From Linyphia triangularis (Eukaryota > Arthropoda > Arachnida > Araneae > Linyphiidae): 64,000 nt of DNA. Shown piece by piece: positions 45,230 to 58,300 of the stretch. The stretch is from assembly GCA_963978545.1 (NCBI GenBank), contig OZ021729.1, forward strand, positions 8,239,001 to 8,303,000, given 5' to 3'. Numbering within the stretch: the stretch's first letter is position 1; every line of letters starts with the position of its first letter. The notes below the pieces were generated by a model, which was given only the letters and a program-made list of their open reading frames with translations, ran no database searches and had not been told where the DNA came from. A program made the translations under genes and the position numbers.

Positions 45230-46029
45230 CCCTTTGTATGAAAGGTAAAAATAAAAAATAAAAATAAATAAATAAAAATAAATAAATAAATAAATAATAA
45301 TAATAATGAAAAAAAAAAAAATCCTATGCCGTAGTTTACAACTGGACGAAATTTTAAAATCTTGGTTCGATTTTGATCTACCAAAAAACTCTCAAGTCCT
45401 TTGATATATTTTATCAAATGAAACCATTTTGAAACTTTTTCACGAATAGAATCAAATTAAGTGGAAATTACCAAATGTGTCTTACTTAGATTATTCATCA
45501 AAATTGCGAAAGGAATTTTTTATAATATTTATATTTACTCACCCTACCGGTTTTAAAAAACTCCCTGATTTGTAGGAATTAATGAAAAAAAAAAAATAAT
45601 GTGAAAAGCATAACGCAAAGCATAAACAAGATTCTGTTGATTTAAACTCAACGTAAATTATTACATTTAAACACAACGCATTAAACGAGGTGAAGTTAAA
45701 TTAAAAGTGAATCAATACCATTTACTGATTACAAGCCTGATGCAAGAATTTTGAGTTTACGAAAGTTCATAAAATAATTAGACCTAATTTCCGGTATAAA
45801 ACTCTATGAGGTCACTGACTTGGATTTGGTAATTAAGTTTACTTCTTTTTTCCATATTCTTCCCGAAAATGAAATCTAATTAGGACCCACATTATGCCAG
45901 AGGAGAAAAAAAAAATCTAATCTTATATAAGGCTAGGAAAAAGCTTAATTGAATTTGCTTAAACAAGAAAGATATTAACCTTTTTGCGGATGAACTTGGG
46001 ATTTCAAAAATATGAAGGGGAACTATCAA
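44864..46029. other. Intron 5' of the S6 exon, with (AT)n and A/T-rich tracts
   Basis: (AT)n at 45191-45227 followed by AAATAAATAA-type sequence. No other feature up to the 318-bp array. Confidence 0.5.
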
Positions 46030-47300
46030 GATTTATATGTTTAAAACATGAAATCCAAAAGTTGCTGATATTCAGAAACTGACAATGAAATATAATAATA
46101 TTTCGCGCATCATATTTTATAAAATTCTAATGATTTTTCATTATGTCACGCGATACTTTCTGATACAATTTAGTATCGGGAAGTCATCGAAGTTGCAACT
46201 TCAGGATAGTGAATGTTTTGCTATTGACTTGAAACCAAAGAAGGCTTAATAATAACCATACATATCTAAATAAATATTTCCTCCCAAAAGTAGTTAATGT
46301 CTGCAGGTAATCAAGGGTAACCTATTACACGGCATTAGATAGGGAATTCTTAATGTTTAAAACTTGAAATCTAAAAGTTGCTATAATATTCAGAAACTGA
46401 CAATGAAATATAATAATATTTCGCGCATCATATTTTATAAAATTCTAATGATTTTTCATTATGTCACGCGATACTTTCTGATACAATTTAGTATCGGGAA
46501 GTCATCGATGTTGCAACTTCAGGATAGTGAATGTTTTGCTATTGACTTGAAACCAAAGAAGGCTTAATAATAACCATACATATCTAAATAAATATTTCCT
46601 CCCAAAAGTAGTTAATGTCTGCAGGTAATCAAGGGTAACCTATTACACAGCATTAGATAGGGAATTCTTAATGTTTAAAACTTGAAATCTAAAAGTTGCT
46701 ATAATATTCAGAAACTGACAATGAAATATAATAATATTTCGCGCATCATATTTTATAAAATTCTAATGATTTTTCATTATGTCACGCGATACTTTCTGAT
46801 ACAATTTAGTATCGGGAAGTCATCGATGTTGCAACTTCAGGATAGTGAATGTTTTGCTATTGACTTGAAACCAAAGAAGGCTTAATAATAACCATAAATA
46901 TCTAAATAAATATTTCCTCCCAAAAGTAGTTAATGTCTGCAGGTAATCAAGGGTAACCTATTACACAGCATTAGATATCGAATTCTTAATGTTTAAAACA
47001 TGAAATCCAAAAGTTGCTAATGTTTAGAAATTAGCATTGAAATAAAATAACGTTTCTTGTACCAAACTTAACAAATATCTAATGATTCTTCGTTATGTTA
47101 CGCGATAGATCCTGAAACAACTTTGTATAGTGACGTCATCGATGTTGCCACTTCCAAATAGTGAATGTTTTGTTATTGACTTGAAGACAAAGAAGGCTTA
47201 ACAATTACTATAAATATCTGTATCTATATATCTTCCCCTAAATAGTTAACGTCTGCAGGTAACCAAGCTTAACTTATCACACAACATTAGAGGGAGAACA
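46030..47300 (+). repeat. 318-bp tandem array, three close units plus one diverged
   Basis: Unit starts near 46035, 46353, 46671 and 46989. Shared words: AATATTTCGCGCATCATATT, CATTATGTCACGCGATACTT, GTATCGGGAAGTCATCGATG, TTAATGTCTGCAGGTAATCA. Units 2 and 3 are nearly identical and each contain the same 67-codon frame (46364-46567, 46682-46885). Unit 1 has small differences that break its start, and unit 4 is diverged. The frame is taken as incidental. Confidence 0.9.
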
Positions 47301-48552
47301 TTATGGAGGATATTTAAATGGAATCAAATACTTTCTGAGTAGAAATTGATTCTGAGCTATCCAAAAGTTACAGTTGGATATTACTGAGTGATATCCGTAG
47401 ATTGTTTAGGAAAAAAATGATCATAATCAGGCTCACATTACAATATGCAATAATGTACAAGCATATAGTGTTCATGTAGTTGATAATCAAAATTCAGGCA
47501 CACGTTATAGTTAAAAAAGAAACATCACATATTATTCTATATTTTAAATATTATAAACATAAAAAAAAGTTGTATCATAAACTTGCGTTTTCAGTTTTAA
47601 GATATTTTACAGAAGCTTTTCGTAGTGAGAGGAGTTTTGTCAGTTCATATTATCGGACTATTTTTTAAGCTAAATTAACATTAACAAACCAACGTTTGCT
47701 TAAACTTGATTATTATTAATTTTTTTTCATTATTATTATTTTAAAGAAGAATGAAATCAGTTCTGTTAAGTGGATAGTTAAGTGGATATGAAGACAAGTT
47801 GTGGATTGATAGGTAAGGACACCAATAGCTAACGTAGCTAAAAAGCTAAGAATAGTTTCAATACTTATTTAATTCACTGGATTTAAATACCATTCTTTTA
47901 ATCAGTTAAAATCTTCACAAGGTTTCTTCATGTAATTAGATCAAACAAAAACAGGCATTTTTTTAAAAAAAAAAGTTATATCACAAAAACTGTGGCAAAT
48001 AAGGTAGTTATTGCCTTTTCTTTGTATGGATATTTATTTCTCTTTCTTGTGTATCATGACTTGTTTATACAGTTGAACACATTTTTATACACAAGTGTGT
48101 TAAGCTTGTAGGTTGCTTTTGAGTACAATGCTTATTTATTGTTTTATGTTTACCGGTTAAAATTAGAATTAGCCAAACAAATTTCATTAGAGTTTATAAT
48201 TTTGATATGTGAGCTTCTGCATCAAATGAAATTGTTGGAATTCAAAATAGCTTAACTCCAAAATTATACATACATGAATGTTATAATCTCTGGAGCAGAT
48301 TTTGGGCCTTGTGGACTTATAGTTATGTAAGATGGCTCTATTTTCAATTCATCGATCATTTTAGTGAAGTGTGGAACTAGAGTGGAGTTTTGGATGTTTC
48401 AGTTATTTAAAATATTTGCTCAAGCGGTTTTACGAGAATTTATTGTGATCATATCTGTAATATTTCAATTTCAGTTGCAATGCTTTTAAAATAGAAAATA
48501 AATATTAGCCGAAATACAACTAAAATCCTGTATTAATTTAATTTAATCTTAA

Positions 48553-48556
<4 letters not shown>
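47301..48556. other. Intron sequence, nothing recognised
   Basis: AT-rich, no bounded repeat, no supported gene. Confidence 0.5.

Positions 48557-48622
<66 letters not shown>
48557..48622 (+). repeat. (TG)n microsatellite, 66 bp
   Basis: Uninterrupted TG dinucleotides. Confidence 0.97.
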
Positions 48623-48624
<2 letters not shown>

Positions 48625-48864
48625 CATGGTACTTTTTATATATTTACAACTTTGACCTATTCAGTTTTATGAGAATTAATTTTAATCATGATTTTGATAT
48701 TTCTTTTTCGCAATATGTAGTTAATTAAAAAAAAATGTGTAAATGAAGTACCAAAAAAATAATGGATTAACTTAACTAACCTACCGAGGCATAAACATGG
48801 TATATTCAGTTATTTACAAACTTGGTCCATTTGGTTTGGATTTATTTATTTCAATTACCCATCT

Positions 48865-49625
48865 GTATATATAGGGTAATGAAAGTATAGTATTCGGTCA
48901 AAAAAAAACCCTGATTTTTTTTTACATTTCTCCACGTTTTGGAACATCCTGATCTCAATGAAAAAAAAATTTTTAGAAATTGTTTTTCTAGAAAAAATGT
49001 CTGTTTGTGTGTATGTGTGTCTGTGGTTAGCATAACTACTGAACAAATTGACTTACGATGTTCAAATTTGGTGTGCAGGTTGGTGATGGTGCAGAGACCT
49101 ACCATTAAGTTTTTCGTCAAAATCGCTCTTGCTCATAAGGTAGCTGCCATTGAAAAAATCATATTTTTCAGTAATTGCTAAAAAACGGCTCTAACGATTG
49201 CGATAAAAATCGCTGTGGTAATGCCTCTTAAGGTGTTCTAAACAGCTCTACCCCCGAAATTCCCGTAAAAATGCTTTAATGAAGAAAAAAGTAGAAAAAC
49301 GAATGCCTTTAACGCATAGCTCTATTTCCTTGAGCATACCTCATCAACGATCATTATTTTTCCTCTCCTTAGTTTCATTTATAAGAAAGGATAATATAAG
49401 AGTTATTGAAAAGTATATCGCCAAAATCATCGATTTGGCGAAGTTTTTTTTTTTTTTTTTCTTTCTTCTCAGACTCATGTAAGAATTATGGTAAAAAATA
49501 TCACCAAACTGGTCATTTTTTCTAAATGAATGATGAAAATATAAAAACGGTAAATGACACCAATTGATATCAGTATTATAGTGTAATTGAAAATTGTGCG
49601 ATGTTCTACACCCATAGTTGCAATT
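48865..49625 (+). repeat. Dispersed ~740-bp repeat, uninterrupted copy
   Basis: Shares TAGGGTAATGAAAGTATAG, TATTCGGTCAAAAA, CTGTGGTTAGCATAACTACT, AAGTTTTTCGTCAAAATC and ATAGTGTAATTGAAAATTGTGCG with 32765-33462. Here the position corresponding to the Tc1 insertion is intact. Small frames on both strands are not supported as genes. Confidence 0.65.
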
Positions 49626-50059
49626 ATATTTCACTATTCAATTTTAAATGGGTAATAAAATAAAATTAAAAAAAAAAATAATAATACTTGTTAAAACTCA
49701 ACTCATACTCTGGATTAATTTAATTTATTCAAAACAGATTTCTATATTTGACAAACAATTCCCAAGAGAAAACTTTTTTTTTCAGGAAACGATTGAAATG
49801 ACAATGGAACTATTGCGTGTAAAAGCATAGTTAAAGTAAGTGTAAATAGGAGAATATAATTATACGATAAACTGAGAGATGAAATATCACGGAAGTCAAA
49901 AGTGAGTACAATAAGTGCAGTCCTACAAAGCAACGTGATTTCCCTATACTCTAATGTTTTAGCATGTATATTGTCCTAACTAAAAAATTCACTCTTGTGA
50001 AAAGCTTATAGAAAGGTAGAATAAATGTGAGTAAATACTGACTTATTCTGCCATATATT

Positions 50060-50827
50060 CAGGGGTGTAGTGGAGCGGGAACGCGTGGGAACGGCGATCC
50101 GTTACCTTTTTAAAAGGCGGAACGGCGTTCCCTCACCTAAATTTTTTTTGTAATTTGTACTTTTTTTCTTCTTCTTTACGTGACGCTAAACGCAAAGTCA
50201 TGTAAGAAAACGAAAAAGTCATTTCATGAGAAATCTACTTTCGTTTGCGATCCACAACTTCAGAACTGAGCATGCAAGTTCAAGTATTTGTAAAACACTT
50301 AAAAGAGACGCGGCAACCCACACATGGCCATTTTTCGTTCATTAGAAATGAGCTGACATATATGTTTACATCTAGCTATGATTTATCATGTGTATGGATT
50401 GATCCAATGGCAGTTATCTTCTTTTTCAACGAATGATATATATTTGTGGATGAATTCAAGACTTCAAATTTGTATGGTTCGTCATGTATGCAAACTAAAA
50501 CTTCCATACCCAAATTCACGCCAACCATCTACATTTTCAATGAACAAAACTGTGGTTTTGCACATATAAACTTGCCGTATAACTTAATAGTTTTAAAAAA
50601 TTATTTAAATGAAAGAAGTCTGCACACTCAACTTTTCTTTTTAATTTTTGAGGTGCTCATTAGCTGTTTTGTGATTATTAAAGTAATATTAATAAAACTA
50701 TTTATAGTTTTCATTTTCACCCCCCCCCCCTCTCCGCCCCCTCCCCACTTACACACAGAGAAAAAAATACTTTTGTAACGACGCGACCTAGCGTTCCCAC
50801 ACCTTTTTATTTTACACTACATCACTG
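50060..50827. mobile_element. hAT-like non-autonomous element with perfect 8-bp duplication, 768 bp
   Basis: Starts CAGGGGTGTAGTGGAGCGGG and ends CTACATCACTG, giving inverted ends CAGGGGTGTAGTG against CAGTGATGTAGTG. The 8-mer CATATATT occurs at 50052-50059 and 50828-50835. A second inner similarity, GGGAACGCG near the left and GTTCCCACACC near the right, supports the boundaries. It has a C-rich tract at about 50720-50745. The frames inside (for example 50446-50778) show no transposase similarity. Confidence 0.88.
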
Positions 50828-50835
50828 CATATATT

Positions 50836-52310
50836 GCTGCTCGAAAATATTCCACGTCTATTGCTGTTTGAAAATAATGAATCATGCTTATGAAATGATG
50901 TATAGTTAAATAAATAGAACGCAGGATAAATAGAACTAGTTTTCTTGCCAAGTGTGTCAACAAACTCCCCAACTTGGTGAAAGTTTTGTCTGTAAGTTGG
51001 CAGCGATTTTGTTATATTATTTTCATCAGCATTCACGGAAGGAAAGGGGATTGTAAACATTAAATGTAACCAAATTTAATATTTGATATTTTGGTCTTAA
51101 TGCATTTAAATAGCAGTGGGTATAAAAGCTGCTTTTCAGTGGCTGTTTCTTCTACAATACACAACTTGTTTCTGTTTAGAAATGCCTGATTTTCTATAAA
51201 GTTCCGTTTAATTTGACAGCCAAGAAAATTATTTGGAAATTTTAAACTTTCATTATAAAATGAATATAAACTACATTTGCTTTGAATATTCGAGACAGAT
51301 TTTAATGTATTTTTTTTAACCCAGTGTTTATGTTTAATATTAATTTTGTGTTTGAATAGATATTTTGCTGGATGTTTATAAATTTTGTTTTATTCTAACT
51401 CTAAATACGAACTATCGATATTCTGTAGAAAATGTATAGTAGCACACAAGAGAATGGGTCAAATTTCAATACTAGTTTAATTAATACTGACGGAAAACCG
51501 ATAATTTTGTGTTTGCATTATATACAAGAGAATTTGGCTAAATGCCAAGAATCTCTGAATTATTTACAAGAAGGATATTCGCACGACTTGCATATATGCT
51601 TGGTTGAGGAATTTAATTTTCGACATTTGCTTAGATTTTTCATTTGAATTATAAAACACTTCTCTAAGTATTGATTAAAAATAGATATTTTAAAATTGCA
51701 TTATGTATTCATATCCTGAGTTGAGTGTTTTTTACGATTGGTCATGTATGAATTTTAATAAAAGCAAGAAATCAATTTGATTTTTATAAAACTATTTTTA
51801 TTTTAATATTATAGCGATAAACGAATAAATATTCCAAAAATTATGCAATTAAAGAATGCAGTAAAAATAAATAATGGCAATATCTTTTTACTGATATTTA
51901 AACATAATTATTGCTATTAAAATATACTAAAGCGTGTGTAGTTTTGATAATAAATATTTGATATTTATTATTTAATATTTGATTTACTACAGTTGCTAAA
52001 ATGGTGTTCTAATTAAAATTATTTTTATGGAAATGATATTTATTTTAAAGTAATTATCAAAATTCACAATAGACATTTCCATTCGTTAACGTTGTTACTT
52101 TATTTATCTGCCAACAGTAGCTGCCTAAATATTGTTTAAAAATGCATGAACTTTATAAAAAACAGCAATAATTCTTCTACTGAAAATTCATTTAAATAAA
52201 ATTTAAGTAAATGAAAATTGTGTGTCGTCACTTTCTGTGTGCGTCTCCAATCGTTTTTTACAACTGATGACGCTACCACTGACTGACGAACAAATTTCTA
52301 AATGATAATA
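50836..52310. other. Intron sequence, nothing recognised
   Basis: AT-rich; the 71-codon frame at 51432-51647 has no recognised similarity. Confidence 0.5.
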
Positions 52311-52969
52311 TAGACTGAGAGGCGACTGCAATTTTTGGACCCCATTGAACATCATTCTGATTTTCTTATAGAAATTAAAGAAAAGTGAGTAGATTACGAA
52401 TCTACTGGTCTGCCGTGGCAAAAATGGCCGAAACTGGTCAAAAATCGACTTTTAATAAGTTGAACTAAATCCAAGTGCCAAATGAGCCATAACTTGCCAA
52501 ATAACGAGCATTTTTTTTATTTGGTAACCCTCACTCTTTAATTATTAATTAAAAAGGTTGCAGACGATTCAGATATTTGGCGACGGTCTACTTGCATCTA
52601 TTAAAAGGGAGCCAAGTTGGCAACAAACATTACGTCACGGATGACGTAATTGATGTCGTCAATTTGGCTTACTTTTAAAAGATACAAATTTTAAAAGCCA
52701 GAGATCAGAAATCGTTTGCGCTTTTTCTCATTGAAAATCAAAATGCAGGGTTACCAGACGAAAAAGTTTGTTCTCTTTTTGGTAAGTTATGACATATTTG
52801 GCAATCGGATTTTAGTTCAACTCATTCCAAGTCGATTTTTGACCAGTTTCGGCCATTTTTGCCACGGCAGACCAGTGGATTCCTAATCAACTCACTTTTC
52901 TCCAATTTCTATACAAAATTCAGAATGATGTTCGATGGGGTCCAAAAATTGCAGTCGCCTCTCGGACTA
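52311..52969. mobile_element. Foldback element D, copy 2, 659 bp
   Basis: Left arm TAGACTGAGAGGCGACTGCA then ATTTTTGGACCCCATTG; right arm ends GCAGTCGCCTCTCGGACTA. Matches 36216-36879 along most of its length, including CTGGTCTGCCGTGG and the GACGTAA centre. TA at each end, with ATA outside on both sides. Confidence 0.82.
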
Positions 52970-53258
52970 ATAGTAAAACTACTCTATAGCATTTTCCCTT
53001 TGAAATTTGTTATATGTTTTAAAACAATATTTAGGAAGGTAATGAACGATAGGAAGCATTGTAATAGGCCTATCTAACAGGAACAGTCTATCGAATACTT
53101 ATAATAAAACAATTTTAATGGTCTATTTTACAGTAACGTTTTAAAGTAAATATGTATTAAAAGTATTATATCTTTTAAGTGATGGTTATTGGTGAGTGGT
53201 TGCGAAACTCCTTGCACGAAAACAGAAATAGCATTTCGCATATGAAATGCCTTATAAG

Positions 53259-53752
53259 CAGTGCTAGAGGTGTGGGTAGACGCGGGGTGAAGCGTCCCCC
53301 CCCCCACTTTTCAAGAAAATACTCATTCGTCTCCCCACTTTTAAAACACTGAAATTCATCCCCCCACGTTTAAAAGCATTCAATCCGCCTATAAACAACT
53401 AATGAAAAAAAAAATATTAGTCTTTAAATGTAGTGACACTGTGAAAAAGTTATTTATTTTTGCACTTGAAAACTTTAATTATTACTTAACTTTATCTCTT
53501 ACTTCCAAGTAAAAAAACTAAGCCACCGACTATTCATTAAAATAACAATAAGTTTTGGACCCTCGTTCAATGTTAATGTTAGGAAGTATAAATCATTTTT
53601 TTACTAGTTAATAGTTTTATTATGAGTTACGAATTTATAAAATTTATGGTTGAAGTTGGGAGAAGGGAAGTGTTTGTGTGGGGGGGGGGGGCACCTGTCC
53701 TCAAATTTTGGGCGTCCCCCCCCCCACATTTTTTCACACACTTCTACCACTG
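53259..53752. mobile_element. hAT-like non-autonomous element with perfect 8-bp duplication, 494 bp
   Basis: Starts CAGTGCTAGAGGTGTG and ends CACACTTCTACCACTG (inverse CAGTGGTAGAAGTGTG). CTTATAAG is present at 53251-53258 and 53753-53760. Just inside both ends lie poly(C)/poly(G) tracts (CGTCCCCCCCCCC) arranged as an inverted repeat. No coding capacity. Confidence 0.9.
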
Positions 53753-53760
53753 CTTATAAG

Positions 53761-55199
53761 CGATTTTATGTGATGACATTCTGTTACCTTCATTTAAAAA
53801 ATGAGTAGACATTAGTTATATTGGAACAGATAGTTCATGTTGAATTTTGGCCTAACTGATTGTTGTAAATAACTAAGAATCAACGAGCAAGTTCTTATTT
53901 CTTTGGAATCACCACCTCCTTCTGCTTAGAACAATTGGTACCGTCAGGATTTTTTTTAATTATTATTGAACAAATTTGTTCTTTTAACAGAACTCTATGA
54001 ATTCCGGGGAGAATGGACGAAGGACATGGAATAATATATGATGTATGCGGAAAATCAGAACAACTCTTAGAGAACAAAAAAAGAGAGAGATTTCATATGT
54101 TGTATGATACATCCAATTAAGTAAAATTATAGCGGTAAATGTTATTGAGAACGGGGAAAAAAATACAGGAAATGAAAATAAATCACAGCAAGAAAGAAAT
54201 TAAATCGATAACTATGGTATTTCGGATTTTCTTCCTTATGAGATGCAAATGCGTAATGCTTTACTCTTTAAAATATCTCCTGGAGTAGTGTTTCTTACTG
54301 GTTATACAAATATGTTATAAAGTTACAATTATCGAAATGGAAATACATGTAGAATATGATAATTTTCTATTGTTGACTTCTATTGTTTTTAAACTAGAGG
54401 TTAAAAAATTAGTAAAAGAGAATTAGATACTACGTTACATAAATCAATGAAAAAAGGTATTTTTAGAAAACCTTTTCTACTCCGAAATGTGTTCGATTTC
54501 TAGAAGAAAAAAACTTTCGAAGAGAAATGGAGCAGATACATCATTATGCTCACGCTATATCATGAGTCGGAATATTAACGGCAACTAATCGAAATCCATT
54601 ATGAAAGGAATGAAAAATAACAATGATCCTTCTTCACAAAAGAATTAATTTGCATTCTCGGGCTTTCTGTTAATTCATTTCACCTGGTGCATAAAAAGCT
54701 CTTTCGGTTGAAAACAACAGCAGTTGAAATTATTGTCGTTTAATGGAAGCTTATACAGAACCAACACCGTAAATCAACTCAACTCATTTGTTGGTTAATC
54801 GTTCATTAAATAAAAAGGATTATATATGTTTCCTGTTGTTATGAAATAAATTTGGTTTCATTTTAAAATTAATTGTTGGAACAGTTTAGTCTTAATTAAA
54901 CTAATTCTGTTTAAATCCGTCTAGACTCTTCAACGGTATATTGAAGCATTTTTCGATTTTTACCAGCGGTATTGGCCATTGCTGAAAACAAGGGTTTTGG
55001 AAAGTTTAGCCAGTCCATACCTAATCTCTAGTATATTTCTAAAATACATGATTTTTTTTTTTTTTTTTTTTTTTAAATAAACATTTCAAGCATCTCACAA
55101 AAGATATTTTCATCCCCTCTGTCCTTTCTTATTAAAATATATTTCAATTTTAAAACTCTACACTAACATTGCAAAACTCTCACTATATATTTTACCAAG
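53761..55199. other. Intron sequence, nothing recognised
   Basis: AT-rich with a poly(T) run at 55051-55074. No bounded element. Confidence 0.5.
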
Positions 55200-55201
55200 C
55201 A

Positions 55202-55318
55202 CTGGGCGAGATTGGTCAAGATACGTAGCAACGGCCAGGCTGCAGCGGTTCATATCGGGATTGGATAGTGTAGAGCCGATATTGGCCAATGTATTTGTTC
55301 CACTTGGGTGCTATCAGA
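55202..55318 (+). repeat. Dispersed ~115-bp repeat, copy 2
   Basis: GGGCGAGATTGGTCAAGATA, CAACGGCCAG and TAGAGCCGATATTGGCCAAT match 31565-31680. Confidence 0.6.
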
Positions 55319-55624
55319 AAGCCTGATTGATGGTTGTCGCTACAGAAACAAGACTTGTCTGTTTAGAATTGGAGTGTGAATACAGGAAATTGACATCCAA
55401 AGCCTAAAAATAGTAGATGTCTTTCTTATGATATCTACCTTGGAAATCGGAGCTTGTCTTTATAGCAATAGACAATGCTGAATACATTTCGAGGATGATT
55501 CTTGTGATGGACAGACAATACTTATTACTAGACATTCACTGACTAGATTTCAGATTAACCTCCTCATGACTGGGTTTGATGAAAAGACTTGTGATGGGAA
55601 ACTCTTCATAAAGGTTGATACTAG

Positions 55625-55965
55625 CAAAACAGTGTAAACCTTGTATAAAGCTTGCTATGAAAAGGTTTACACACATACTTTACATGGTAATCATCGTATC
55701 AAGCTTGTTATGAAAAGGTTTACACACATATTTTACAGTAAAGTATTATGCATTGTAGCAAGCTTATTATAGAAAGGTTTACACACATCCTTTACTGTGT
55801 AAACTTTGTAGCAAGTTTGTTATGAAAAGGTTTACATACATGTTACAGTGTAAACTTTGTAGCAAGCTTGTTATGGAAAGGTTTACATATATATTTTCCA
55901 GTGAAGTATAATGCAATGTATCAAACTGGTTACGAAAAGATACTTTACAGTGTAAAGCTTCTTAA
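55625..55965 (+). repeat. ~55-65-bp tandem repeat (AAGCTTGTTATGAAAAGG)
   Basis: Five to six diverged units with AAGCTTGTTATGAAAAGGTT, TACACACATA and TTTACAGTGTAAACTTTG. Several units contain a short TTTACAGTGTAAA palindrome. Confidence 0.75.
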
Positions 55966-56340
55966 AAAGTTGGTCATGAAAACGTTACAAAAAGCTTGTC
56001 AACTGGGAACTTGGATTCCTTTTCAAGGTTTTAAAAATTTGCATCTTTCTCATCTGAAACTTGCATCCTTTTTGTTCAGGAGGTTAACACAAGGTGTTAA
56101 AGGTTTAAATGCTATCTGATAAGGGACGTAAAGAAGACAAGAAAATATTTTATTTGTATATGATAACTCAGTAATTACTTTATTTGAAATTAATGCTTAA
56201 AAACGAATTTTTATTTCATTAGAAAATATTTTATTATCTTTACAGATGATTAAACAATGAATTATTTTTCAAAGAAAAGAGTATACATTAATTAATGACA
56301 GCAGTGCTTTTCAAAACAAAATAATAAGTAAAAAATATTC

Positions 56341-57665
56341 CATCCATCCTATACATCAGAAAATTTTAATTATTTGAAATTTTTGTTTGAAATATAACGC
56401 ATTTCATAATTTTTAGGGAATGATTATATATTTAGTAATAAAACAAAAAAACTTAAACTGATATTGATACATTAAACTTTAGATATTTCATCCATCCTAT
56501 ACATCAGAAAATTTTAATTGTTTGAATTTTTGTTTGAAATATAATGCATTTCATAATTTTTAGTGAATGATTATATACTTAGTAATAAAACAAAAAAACT
56601 TAAACTGATATTGATACATTAAACGTTAAATATTTCATCCATCCTATACATCAGAAAATTTTAATTGTTTGAAATTTTTGTTTGAAATATAATGCATTTC
56701 ATAATTTTTAGTGAATGATTATATACTTAGTAATAAAACAAAAAAACTTAAACTGATATTGATACATTAAACGTTAAATATTTCATCCATCCTATACATC
56801 AGAAAATTTTAATTGTTTGAAATTTTTGTTTGAAATATAATGCATTTCATAATTTTTAGTGAATGATTATATACTTAGTAATAAAACAAAAAAACTTAAA
56901 CTGATATTGATACATTAAACGTTAAATATTTCATCCATCCTATACATCAGAAAATTTTAATTGTTTGAAATTTTTGTTTGAAATATAATGCATTTCATAA
57001 TTTTTAGTGAATGATTATATTCTTAGTAATAAAACAAAAAAACTTAAACTGATATTGATACAGTAAACGTTAAATATTTCTTCCATCCTTTACATCAGAA
57101 AATTTTAATTGTTTGAAATTTTTGTTTGAAATATAATGCATTTCATAATTTTTAGTGAATGATTATATACTTAGTAATAAAACAAAAAAACTTAAACTGA
57201 TATTGATACATTAAACGTTAAATATTTCATCCATCCTATACATCAGAAAATTTTAATTGTTTGAAATTTTTGTTTGAAATATAATGCATTTCATAATTTT
57301 TAGTGAATGATTATATACTTAGTAATAAAACAAAAAAACTTAAACTGATATTGATACATTAAACGTTAAATATTTCTTCCATCCTTTACATCAGAAAATT
57401 TTAATTGTTTGAAATTTTTGTTTGAAATATAATGCATTTCATAATTTTTAGTGAATGATTATATACTTAGTAATAAAACAAAAAAACTTAAACTGATATT
57501 GATACATTAAACGTTAAATATTTCATCCATCCTATACATCAGAAAATTTTAATTGTTTGAAATTTTTGTTTGACATATAATGCATTTCATAATTTTTAGT
57601 GAATGATTATATACTTAGTAATGAAACAAAAAAACTTAAACTGATATTGATACATTAAATGTTAA
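56341..57665 (+). repeat. 148-bp satellite, nine units
   Basis: Units begin near 56341, 56489, 56636, 56784, 56932, 57080, 57228, 57376 and 57524, with TTCATCCATCCTATACATCA, GAAATATAATGCATTTCATA, GTGAATGATTATATACTTAG and ACTTAAACTGATATTGATAC. Units are nearly identical after the first. The sixth and eighth share CTTCCATCCTTTACATC, suggesting a two-unit duplication. The unit is close to nucleosomal length. Confidence 0.93.
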
Positions 57666-58300
57666 AAAACCTGTCAATAACACAGTTCTCATAAAAAAAA
57701 CAAGCGCAGTTTACAAAACAATACATTTTCCTCAGTACTCATTTTAAATGATCACTTCCATTTCATTCGATTTTTCACGTTTTATCTCTGAAAGCGTAGG
57801 TGGATATTTCTTTTTGTATTTACAAGCATAAAAGTATTTGAAACAGATTACTAAGGCATCGGTCCATTTATTTAACTTTTCTCAATTCGAAAAGAAAAAT
57901 GGACTTTTATGTTGTTTGTTCTAAAAAGATTCAGTCATTCACAGTTTCAAGAAATGTTTCTCCCGAAACCAGATTACAAAATCAATAAGAAAACGGCAGG
58001 AGGGGAGAGAGAGGTAAGAAAGCATCGACAACAACTAGACAGCTGGAAAAAACCATTTCTGGAAATTTTGTGCAGAAAGAGATGATGAATGTTACGAAAG
58101 GATTTTACTTCAAATCATTTTCGGAAACCTTTTTAGTTTACATGTCGAATAAATAATGTCACGAATTTTTGGTCAGATAAATTCAATTTGAGGCTAAAAT
58201 AGTGATTTATGTGGAAGCTGAACTAGATTGATTAGAGTTTTGATTGGAATTGTATGGAACATTAGTAATTTTTTTTTTATCGGTGCTAATAATGGCCTTG
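57666..58300. other. Intron sequence between two satellite arrays
   Basis: More mixed composition; no gene or element recognised. Confidence 0.5.

Noticed and set aside
50446..50778. 110-codon frame inside the hAT-like element
   Set aside because: No transposase motifs (no RW-type catalytic region or BED finger) and it ends in a low-complexity Pro/His tract.
52203..53077. Pair of similar small frames (MPRQTS...) at the two ends of foldback element D
   Set aside because: They are the two inverted arms of the same element read in opposite directions, so their similarity is structural.
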